From Flavonifractor avistercoris (GTDB lineage Bacteria > Bacillota > Clostridia > Oscillospirales > Oscillospiraceae): a stretch of 14,935 bases of DNA. The stretch lies in NCBI GenBank assembly GCA_019119085.1, contig DWXT01000120.1, positions 1 to 14,935 on the forward strand, read 5' to 3'. This document shows, one piece after another, positions 1 through 5,607 of this stretch (positions within the stretch are counted from its first letter, which is position 1; every line of letters begins with the position of its first letter). The translations under genes and the position numbers were made by a program. The notes under the pieces were generated by a model, which saw only the letters and a program-made list of their open reading frames with translations, was not told the DNA's origin and did not search any database.

Positions 1-1
1 G

Positions 2-214
2 ATCCTGTACCGCTACGCCGGCTCCCCCGCGCCCGCCGGCTCCCTGGACGGCTTCGCGGACGCCGCGTCCGCCTCCGCCTACGCGGTGGACGCCCTGCGC
101 TGGGCGGTGGGCGAGGGCCTGCTGACCGGCAAGGACGGCGGACGGCTGGATCCCACCGGCACCGCCTCCCGCGCCGAGCTGGCCCAGATCCTGGCCCGCT
201 TCGCCCAGATGTAA
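2..214 (+). CDS. C-terminal fragment of an S-layer homology (SLH) domain protein
   Basis: This is a 5'-truncated reading frame entering from the left edge and ending in TAA at 212-214. The 70 visible residues run from ILYRYAG to LAQILARFAQM. They contain one full SLH-type repeat: a VDALRWAVGEGLLTG helix, a GGRLDPTGTASRAEL turn, then LAQILARF. SLH repeats bind secondary cell-wall polymers and usually sit in threes at one end of exported proteins, so this is probably the wall-anchoring end of a surface protein. The catalytic or functional part lies outside the window and cannot be named. It converges on spoIIE and shares a terminator with it. Confidence 0.85.
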   Translation: MLYRYAGSPAPAGSLDGFADAASASAYAVDALRWAVGEGLLTGKDGGRLDPTGTASRAELAQILARFAQM

Positions 215-245
215 CACAGCCATGCGCCCCAGACGGCGCGGAAAA

Positions 246-283
246 GCCCCCGGCCCCGGAACTTTGGTTCCGGGGCCGGGGGC
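246..283. terminator. Shared intrinsic terminator between the SLH gene and spoIIE
   Basis: A perfect 17-bp stem (246-262 paired with 267-283, starting GCCCCCGGCCCCGG) closes a 4-nt TTTG loop. On the minus strand the hairpin is followed by TTTTC, so it best fits termination of spoIIE, whose stop codon is at 288-290. On the plus strand the tail TCTCTTA is a weaker U-tract, so it may also serve the SLH gene. The convergent arrangement makes a bidirectional role likely. Confidence 0.85.
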
Positions 284-287
284 TCTC

Positions 288-2642
288 TTATGCCCGCTTG
301 GTCAGCTTGAGGGCCAGGACGGTGCGGTCATCGGCGGCCGCGCCCACCTGCTGGGTGCTGGTGTCCAGGACGGCCTGGGCCAGCTCCCGGGGGCTGCCGC
401 CGTCAAAGGCGGCCAGCTTGTCCCGAATCCACTGATCCCCCTCCCCTCCGGCCACCCCGTCGGTGACCAGCAGGACGCAGTCGCCGCTCTCCAGATGCAG
501 GGAGGTGGTGTCGGGGGCGGCCCCGTCGCCGGAGGTGAGCCCGGCGGGGAGGGCCGCGCCGGTGATGCGGCTCACCGCCGCCCCCTTTTTCACATAGGTG
601 GGGGCCGCGCCGTACTTGTACACCCACGCCTCGCCGGTGAACAGATCCACCCGCAGCAGATCGATGGTGGTGAAGCCGCCGGCGGCCTCGTCGTTGCGCA
701 GGGCCAGGGCGGAGTTGAGGGTGCGCAGGGCGTTCTCCGGCCGGACGCCGGCCCGGAGGAACTGCTCCAGCAGGCGGACGGCCAGGGTGCTCTCCCGCTG
801 GGCCGGCGCGCCGGAGCCCATGCCGTCGCACAGCAGCACGTAGAGGGAGCCGTCGTCGTGCTTGAACCAGGCGCCGGTGTCGCCGCTCACCGCCTGGCCG
901 TCCTTCTTCTGGGCCGCCGCCCCGGCCACGGCCATGAGGGGCTCGCTCTGCACCAGCACCAGCTGATCCCGCCGGGTCTCGTCCAGGGGGCGCAGGGGGA
1001 AGTTCATCAGTTTGGACAGCCTGTCCACCGCCTCCGGCTTGCGCAGGGGGGCCAGCCCCGCCCCCTCCAGCTCAATGCGCAGATGGCCCGCCTGGTCGTA
1101 GTAGGCCGCCAGGCGGCACTCGATGCCCTGGGCGGTCAGGTGCTGCCGCAGGCGCTTCTCCCGCACCGGGTCGGGCACCAGCTCGGCGGACAGCTCCGCC
1201 GCCGCCTCCCCCAGCACCCCGGCCAGCTCGGCGTACTGGCGGCACACCGCCGCCCGGTTGTCCCGGAGGCGGCTCTGGAGCTGCCGCCGGTAGAGCAGGG
1301 CGGACAGCTCCTCGTTGGCGGCGGAGAGGAAGTCGTTAAAGTGGAGGCACCGGTTGGCGAAGTAGGCGGGGAAGTCGCCCCCCTCCCCCTTGCCCCGCTC
1401 CACCATGGCGGGGAGGGCGTCGTTGAGGGCGTTGAAGGTGGACACGTAGTCCCGCTGCCAGCAGGCGGTCTGGAGGGGGCAGGTTTTGCACACCCGCTGG
1501 GCCGTCCGGTCAAAGACGGAGGCGGCGTCGTTGTCGTTGGGCCTGGGGGTGTGGAACACCCCCCGCATGGACTCGTACAGGTTCTTGAAGGCGGCGGCGG
1601 TGGCCTCCAGCCGGGTGGAGACGTAGGCGCGGGCCCGCTCCTGGGTCTCGTGCCGGGGCTGCCGGGCCACCAGGGCCCCCACCTGCCGCAGGGCGCGCTG
1701 GGGGAGGAGCATAAAGACCACCGAGGCGATGAACACCTCGTAGAGCAGGGCGATGTGGAGCCCGTCCTCCCACGTCCACAGCACCGCCAGGGCGTTGGAC
1801 AGCACGTAGGCCACCGCGGCGGCCAGCCGCCCCTGCCGGTGGAACACCCCGGCCATCACCCCCGACAGGGCGTAGGCCATGGAGTAGAAGGGCAGGCCCC
1901 CGGCGGAGAGATCCATCCCCAGCCCGGCGGCCACCCCCACCGTGGCCCCCACGCCGATGCCCCCGGCGTAGGCGGCGGCCATCGCCGCCACCGCGGCGGC
2001 CAGCCGCCCGGTGGACAGATCCCAGAGGAGGGTGAGCCTGGACAGGGTGAGCAGCAGGGTGCCCCCCAAAATCAGCAGGCTCACCGTCTGCCGGGGGGTG
2101 AGGGCCTCCTCCTCCCGCTTCTCCGTCCAGGGGGTGAAGGCGACGCGGTAGAAGTAGGCCGACGCCCCGCACAGCAGCAGCTCGGTGCCGAAGAAGATCA
2201 GGCTCTCCGGCGACCAGCCCCGGTCGGATAAGTACACAAAGCCGGTGATCCCATCCATCCCCGCCGCCGCCAGGGGCATGAACCAGCTCTTGCGGTAGGC
2301 CTTCACGTCGAAGAAGGCGAAGGCCAGGGAGAAGGCCAGGATGCAGGCGGCGGCGTAGCGGAGTCCCTCGGCAAAGCCCTGAAAGGACAGATAGCCGAAG
2401 CAGGCCCCCACCAGGGCGCAGAACCCGTCGATGCCCGAGCCGGAGGCCGCCACCAGCCCCAGGCCGAAGGGGGCGTATCCGCCGAAGATCTCCGCGCCGG
2501 AGAGCAGGGCCCCCAGCAGGAAGCGGATGGCGCACTCCGCCGTGCGCACCAGGGCCGGCGCCCGGAGGATCACCTTCCCCGTCTCCCGGGCCTCCTCCCG
2601 CATCCGGGCCGCCTTTGTTCTCCACTTCTCCTTGGTAGCCAT
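288..2642 (-). CDS. spoIIE: Stage II sporulation protein E, membrane-bound PP2C-type serine phosphatase
   Basis: SpoIIE dephosphorylates the anti-anti-sigma factor SpoIIAA, which frees sigma-F in the forespore; it also works at the asymmetric septum. The 784 residues are close to the roughly 827 of Bacillus subtilis. Residues about 35-340 form many hydrophobic helices. A central region of about 340-590 includes a Cys cluster (CKTCPLQTAC). The C-terminal PP2C domain shows the metal-binding aspartates expected of the family: D606 in CDGMGSG, D728 in VTDGV, and D771/D772 in DDRTVL. The ATG at 2640-2642 is preceded by AAAGGAGA (2652-2659) at 8 nt spacing. It appears monocistronic. It is strong evidence that the organism can form endospores. 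No frameshift or missing catalytic residue is seen. Confidence 0.95.
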   Translation of the reverse strand: MATKEKWRTKAARMREEARETGKVILRAPALVRTAECAIRFLLGALLSGAEIFGGYAPFGLGLVAASGSGIDGFCALVGACFGYLSFQGFAEGLRYAAACILAFSLAFAFFDVKAYRKSWFMPLAAAGMDGITGFVYLSDRGWSPESLIFFGTELLLCGASAYFYRVAFTPWTEKREEEALTPRQTVSLLILGGTLLLTLSRLTLLWDLSTGRLAAAVAAMAAAYAGGIGVGATVGVAAGLGMDLSAGGLPFYSMAYALSGVMAGVFHRQGRLAAAVAYVLSNALAVLWTWEDGLHIALLYEVFIASVVFMLLPQRALRQVGALVARQPRHETQERARAYVSTRLEATAAAFKNLYESMRGVFHTPRPNDNDAASVFDRTAQRVCKTCPLQTACWQRDYVSTFNALNDALPAMVERGKGEGGDFPAYFANRCLHFNDFLSAANEELSALLYRRQLQSRLRDNRAAVCRQYAELAGVLGEAAAELSAELVPDPVREKRLRQHLTAQGIECRLAAYYDQAGHLRIELEGAGLAPLRKPEAVDRLSKLMNFPLRPLDETRRDQLVLVQSEPLMAVAGAAAQKKDGQAVSGDTGAWFKHDDGSLYVLLCDGMGSGAPAQRESTLAVRLLEQFLRAGVRPENALRTLNSALALRNDEAAGGFTTIDLLRVDLFTGEAWVYKYGAAPTYVKKGAAVSRITGAALPAGLTSGDGAAPDTTSLHLESGDCVLLVTDGVAGGEGDQWIRDKLAAFDGGSPRELAQAVLDTSTQQVGAAADDRTVLALKLTKRA

Positions 2643-2692
2643 GGCTTCCGTCTCCTTTGCCTCCGGGCTTGTCCGCCCAGTGTGTCAGAGAC

Positions 2693-2733
2693 AGTATAAG
2701 CCATAAATTGGAAAAAACTGGTCGGAACCCGAC
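2693..2733 (-). promoter_or_regulatory. Candidate spoIIE promoter with a possible Spo0A site
   Basis: Reading the minus strand, a TATACT -10 box (2693-2698) lies about 50 bp upstream of the spoIIE start. No good sigma-A -35 hexamer sits at 17 bp. About 23 bp further upstream is an inverted repeat GTCGG-GTT-CCGAC (2721-2733), and TGTCGGG within it matches 5 of 7 positions of the Spo0A box TGTCGAA. In B. subtilis spoIIE is activated by Spo0A~P with sigma-A, so the layout is plausible. This rests on a short imperfect motif. Confidence 0.35.
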
Positions 2734-2776
2734 AGGAGAAACCAGAAACCTTGAGAACCCGCCCCCACAGACGAAA

Positions 2777-2805
2777 CCGGGGCGGCGCCTGACGCGCCGC
2801 CCCGG
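2777..2805 (-). terminator. Hairpin terminator of the membrane protein / Xre operon
   Basis: A perfect 12-bp GC stem (2777-2788 with 2794-2805) closes a 5-nt loop. It lies 4 nt beyond the Xre stop codon on the minus strand and is followed there by TTTCG. The U-tract is short but the stem is very stable. Confidence 0.7.
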
Positions 2806-2809
2806 CTGT

Positions 2810-3010
2810 TCACTCGTCTGTAAAGGTAAACAGCTCCTCCACCGTCACATGAAATACCTTGGCGATATCCATGGCCAGCTTGAGGGAGGGGTTGTACCGC
2901 CCGTTCTCCAGGTGAACGATGGTCTCCCGCCGGACGCCGATGCGCTGTGCCAGCCCGCTCTGCGTCATGCCGTGCCGCTCCCTGTACTCCTTTAAGGATG
3001 TTTTCAGCAT
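2810..3010 (-). CDS. Small Xre/Cro-CI family helix-turn-helix regulator
   Basis: This is a 66-residue protein made almost entirely of one HTH_3-type DNA-binding domain: LKEYRERHGMTQSGLAQRIGVRRETIVHLE... through VTVEELF. MTQSGLAQRIGV is helix 2 and the turn, and RRETIVHLENGRYNPSL is the recognition helix region. Its ATG (3008-3010) follows the TGA of the upstream membrane gene by 2 bp, so the two are probably translationally coupled. Small regulators of this type paired with a small membrane protein are common in Firmicutes; in known pairs the partner often modulates the regulator. The likely target is the inverted repeat at 3410-3450 over the operon's own promoter. The signal is unknown. Confidence 0.9.
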   Translation of the reverse strand: MLKTSLKEYRERHGMTQSGLAQRIGVRRETIVHLENGRYNPSLKLAMDIAKVFHVTVEELFTFTDE

Positions 3011-3012
3011 AC

Positions 3013-3396
3013 TCACACCATCCCGGCTCTGTCCAGCCACAGGAAGATGCAGGTTCGGAGCAGGATCAGCGCAAAGAGCCCGAAGGTCAGCAGATAGCCC
3101 ACAAGCCGCTCCGGCGTGCCGCTCAGGAGCAGGAAGGGGAGCACCAGAACCCCCATCAGGACGATGGAGAGCTTGAAGCAGGCCGCGTCCGCCATCTGCA
3201 TGGCCTGCTTTGCGTACTCGTCCGCGGCCTCCGCCCGCCTTTTCAGCCGCCCGAAGCAGAGCACCAGGACGATCACCGCAAAGAGGGGGACGGTGGAGCG
3301 GAGCCGGAGCTGTATCATCAGGATATAGTAGAGCGGGATGCACAGGGCGAGAAGCGCCTGTACCAGCACCACCGCCCGCAGACTGATCTGTTTCAT
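3013..3396 (-). CDS. Small four-helix membrane protein of unknown function, partner of the Xre regulator
   Basis: The product is 127 residues with four predicted membrane segments, at about 6-28, 34-49, 76-92 and 98-121. A basic/acidic cytoplasmic-looking stretch (GRLKRRAEAADEYAKQAMQMADAA) lies between the second and third. The chosen start is the ATG at 3394-3396 (MKQISLRAVV), because GGAGG (3403-3407) lies 7 bp upstream and the promoter lies just beyond. The frame stays open further upstream, but that part overlaps the promoter and is not credible. It resembles the short DUF-type membrane proteins encoded next to Xre regulators in Clostridia and Bacilli. I do not recognise the exact family and assign no function. 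Confidence 0.8.
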   Translation of the reverse strand: MKQISLRAVVLVQALLALCIPLYYILMIQLRLRSTVPLFAVIVLVLCFGRLKRRAEAADEYAKQAMQMADAACFKLSIVLMGVLVLPFLLLSGTPERLVGYLLTFGLFALILLRTCIFLWLDRAGMV

Positions 3397-3409
3397 GACT
3401 TGCCTCCAG

Positions 3410-3450
3410 AGTGATATATTTCTAACTTGATGTGTTATAAATATATCACT
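3410..3450 (-). promoter_or_regulatory. 11-bp inverted-repeat operator over the membrane protein/Xre promoter
   Basis: AGTGATATATT (3410-3420) and AATATATCACT (3440-3450) are exact inverse copies separated by 19 bp. The upstream arm contains the -10 box of the minus-strand promoter, and the other arm ends just before the ribosome-binding site of the membrane gene. This is the layout of an autorepressor operator. The Xre protein encoded in the same operon is the natural candidate ligand (inference). Confidence 0.7.
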
Positions 3451-3468
3451 CTGCATCCCGCATGTCAA
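3440..3468 (-). promoter_or_regulatory. Near-consensus sigma-A promoter for the membrane protein/Xre operon
   Basis: On the minus strand, TTGACA (3463-3468) and TATATT (3440-3445) are separated by exactly 17 bp. The predicted transcription start is near 3433, about 37 nt before the ATG. The AT-rich block stands out from the surrounding GC-rich sequence. Confidence 0.85.
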
Positions 3469-3511
3469 GAGAGTGTGTGAAATATTTTTAACTTTATTGT
3501 GCCGCCGGACG

Positions 3512-3540
3512 TGTAACCCTCCGGCCGCCTTTTGTGTTAA
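3512..3540 (+). promoter_or_regulatory. Candidate ECF-type autoregulated promoter of the sigma factor gene
   Basis: TGTAACC (3512-3518) resembles the GTAAC/GAAC -35 element read by ECF sigma factors of Firmicutes. After it, 16 bp downstream of GTAAC, comes GTGTTAA (3534-3540), a possible -10 region. Transcription would start near 3547, beside a perfect 12-bp palindrome GAAAGTACTTTC (3548-3559). ECF genes usually drive themselves, which makes this worth noting, but the motif match is only partial. Confidence 0.35.
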
Positions 3541-3587
3541 GATTGGTGAAAGTACTTTCGAGCACACAGCGTCAGGAGGTGGGACGG

Positions 3588-4148
3588 GTGGAGGAACGGG
3601 AGCTGCTCCGCCGCATGGGGCGGGGGGACACGGCGGCCCTGGAGGAGGCCATGGACAGACACATGGCCTTTACCTGCGGCCTGGCGGGCTCCGTCCTGCG
3701 GGGATACCCCCGGGACGCGGAGGAGGTGGTGTCCGACGCCTTCCTGGCCCTGTGGGAGCACGCCGGACAGATCCAGCCGGGCAGGCTGCGGCCCTGGCTG
3801 GGCCGGGTGGTGCGCAACAAGGCCCTCAACCGCCTGCGGGCGCTGGGCGGGGAGCTGCCTCTGGAGGAGGACATGCTGGCGCTGACCCCCGACGGAGCGC
3901 CCGGCCCGGCGGAGCTGCTGGAGCAGGAACAGCGGCGGGAGCTGGTGCGGGCGCTGCTGGACGAGCTCTCCCCCCAGGACCGGGCCATCTTCCTGCGCCA
4001 CTACTACTACGGCCAGACCACCGCCGAAATCGGCGGGGCCCTGTCCATGCGCCCGTCCACGGTGAAGGTGCGCCTGCACCGGGGGCGGAAAAAATTAAAG
4101 GAACTCTTATCGGGAAGGGGGTATCCCTGTGCATACGCGGATTTCTGA
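3588..4148 (+). CDS. ECF-family RNA polymerase sigma factor
   Basis: This protein of 186 residues redirects RNA polymerase to a specific regulon, usually in response to envelope stress. Region 2 covers about residues 5-75 and includes YPRDAEEVVSDAFLALWEH, the helix that contacts core and the -10. Region 4 covers about 127-180: LSPQDRAIFLRHYYYGQTTAEIGGALSM, then the helix-turn-helix PSTVKVRLHRGRKKLKELL for -35 binding. The GTG at 3588 was chosen because AGGAGG (3574-3579) sits 8 nt upstream. A longer frame from GTG 3534 has no ribosome-binding site and would overlap the likely promoter. The 3' end overlaps the next gene by 20 bp, the usual layout of sigma/anti-sigma pairs. Confidence 0.92.
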   Translation: MEERELLRRMGRGDTAALEEAMDRHMAFTCGLAGSVLRGYPRDAEEVVSDAFLALWEHAGQIQPGRLRPWLGRVVRNKALNRLRALGGELPLEEDMLALTPDGAPGPAELLEQEQRRELVRALLDELSPQDRAIFLRHYYYGQTTAEIGGALSMRPSTVKVRLHRGRKKLKELLSGRGYPCAYADF

Positions 4149-5523
4149 CCTGCTGGACGGCTGGGAGGACGGCTCTGCGGAGCTGCCCGTCCCCGCCGGG
4201 ATGTCCCCGGAAAGGATACGGGAGATGACCATGAAAAAAGTCAAAGAGAGCGGGCGGCCCCGCCGGCGGATGGGCCTCCGGCTGCTGGCCTGCGCCGGAC
4301 TGGCGGCGGTGTTCACCGTGTCGGCCTATCAGCTCTGGGGGCCGGGGGAGCTCTTCGACCCCTTCTTCACCATCGAGAGCGCCCCCCTCAACGACGGGCA
4401 GAAGGCCCTGCTGGATGAGATCGGCACCACCAACCTGCCCCCCGTCACCAGCGGCGGCACCACCCTCACCCCCCTGGCGGCCATCGCCGACGAGCACACC
4501 CTCTACCTCCGCCTGCGGCTGGAGGCCCCGGAGGGCACGGCGTTGCCAGACATGGGGGAGCAGGAGGATCACATCGCCTACGACGTGGAGCTGGTCAACA
4601 CCCAGACGGGGGAACAGCTCAACTGGGGCTTTCAGAAGGCCCGGTTCCTCCCCGACGACACGCCGGGGGACAACTCCCTGGAGCTGGTGTTCATGCTCCT
4701 GGGCTTCCCCAGGGGGGCCAACTGGATCGACGGCGTCCCCAAGACCCTGACCATCACCGGCCTGGGGCTCCATCCGGGCGGTGTCGAGAGTATGCACCTG
4801 GAAGGGACGTGGAGTTTTTCCCTGGACGGCTTTTACCCCAGCAAGACGGTGGAGGTGGATACCACCGGGGCCGCCCGCTGGGACGAGACCACTGAGCGGA
4901 TGGTCACCCTGGAGGGGCTGACTCTCTCCCCCCTGTCCGCCGCCTTCACCACCTCTTACCCCACCTGGGGAGATGAGTGGGGGGTGTTCACCAACCTGGA
5001 GATCGAGCTGGTGTTCCAGGACGGCTCCACCGTGATCATCGACGGCGGTAACGGAGGCACCAGTCCCGGCCCGGACGGAGACGGCGGGGTGGTCTACTTC
5101 ACCGGCGTCCACTCCTTTGACCCCCCCCTGGATCTGACCCAGCTGGCATACATCCGGTTCGGCGAATACCGGCTGGAGCTGCCCGACGCCCCCAGGCAGA
5201 CGGTGGAGGTGGACACTGCCGGGACGGTGTGGCACGACGGGGAAAGCCAGGGCACCCTGGCGCTGGAGGAGCTGTCCTTCTCCTCCCTGAGCCTGGACTA
5301 CCGCATCACCTACGACAACCCGGAGGCCGTGAACCTGTCCGACCTGGGCATCCGCCTGGTGCTGGCCAACGGCAGCACGGTGTCCGTGGACTGCGGCACC
5401 GGCTTCCCGGCCTCCGGCTCCATCCAGGGCACCAGCTACTTCGACGCGCCCGTCCCCCTGAAGCAGGTGGATCACGTCCTGTTCGGGGACGTCCGGCTGG
5501 AGCTGCTGGCGGCGGAGCCCTAA
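4129..5523 (+). CDS. Membrane-anchored anti-sigma-like protein with duplicated extracellular domain (DUF4179-type)
   Basis: The 464-residue protein is probably the negative regulator of the preceding ECF sigma factor. Residues 1-47 are a charged cytoplasmic tail (ISDLLDGWEDGSAELP... MKKVKESGRPRRR), about 50-67 form one membrane segment (LRLLACAGLAAVFTVSAY), and the rest is extracytoplasmic. Residues about 70-235 resemble the DUF4179 anti-sigma domain (GTTLTPLAAIADEHTLYLRL). The C-terminal part is a tandem repeat: 239-351 and 357-459, each starting TVEVDT.G and ending in FG(E/D)xRLEL. The GTG at 4129 follows AAGGGGG by 7 nt and overlaps the sigma gene by 20 bp, implying translational coupling. 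The family name is recalled, not searched. There is no HxxxCxxC zinc motif in the tail, so it is not a classical ZAS anti-sigma. Confidence 0.75.
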   Translation: MHTRISDLLDGWEDGSAELPVPAGMSPERIREMTMKKVKESGRPRRRMGLRLLACAGLAAVFTVSAYQLWGPGELFDPFFTIESAPLNDGQKALLDEIGTTNLPPVTSGGTTLTPLAAIADEHTLYLRLRLEAPEGTALPDMGEQEDHIAYDVELVNTQTGEQLNWGFQKARFLPDDTPGDNSLELVFMLLGFPRGANWIDGVPKTLTITGLGLHPGGVESMHLEGTWSFSLDGFYPSKTVEVDTTGAARWDETTERMVTLEGLTLSPLSAAFTTSYPTWGDEWGVFTNLEIELVFQDGSTVIIDGGNGGTSPGPDGDGGVVYFTGVHSFDPPLDLTQLAYIRFGEYRLELPDAPRQTVEVDTAGTVWHDGESQGTLALEELSFSSLSLDYRITYDNPEAVNLSDLGIRLVLANGSTVSVDCGTGFPASGSIQGTSYFDAPVPLKQVDHVLFGDVRLELLAAEP

Positions 5524-5554
5524 AACCCTTGCGGGGACGGCGGTTTCGTGGTAT

Positions 5555-5597
5555 CCTTTCCATAGCGAAATAATTCCTGCTCAATAAACTGGAAAGG
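5555..5597 (+). promoter_or_regulatory. Inverted repeat that could mask the ribosome-binding site of the SLH metallopeptidase
   Basis: CCTTTCCA (5555-5562) is the exact inverse of TGGAAAGG (5590-5597), and the second arm is the Shine-Dalgarno sequence of the gene starting at 5608. The enclosed 27 nt are AT-rich. If the transcript starts upstream of 5555, the two arms could pair and lower translation. The helix is only 8 bp and may be chance. Confidence 0.3.
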
Positions 5598-5607
5598 GAT
5601 GACACCG

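Noticed and set aside
222..2231. Long open frame of 669 codons on the plus strand antisense to spoIIE
   Set aside because: The predicted protein is a low-complexity Gly/Pro/His/Arg/Gln-rich product of high-GC antisense reading and has no domain; the minus-strand frame has clear SpoIIE motifs.
3534..3587. Upstream GTG extending the sigma factor by 18 residues
   Set aside because: No ribosome-binding site, and the segment overlaps the candidate promoter; GTG 3588 has AGGAGG at ideal spacing.
3826..5475. Long minus-strand open frame of 549 codons over the sigma/anti-sigma genes
   Set aside because: Composition is typical of antisense shadow (Gly/Val/His/Gln rich) and it opposes two recognisable, overlapping genes with good ribosome-binding sites.
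5529..5557. TTGCGG-17-TATCCT as a promoter for the SLH metallopeptidase
   Set aside because: Only 3 of 6 and 4 of 6 consensus matches; too weak to report as a feature, and readthrough from the anti-sigma gene is possible.
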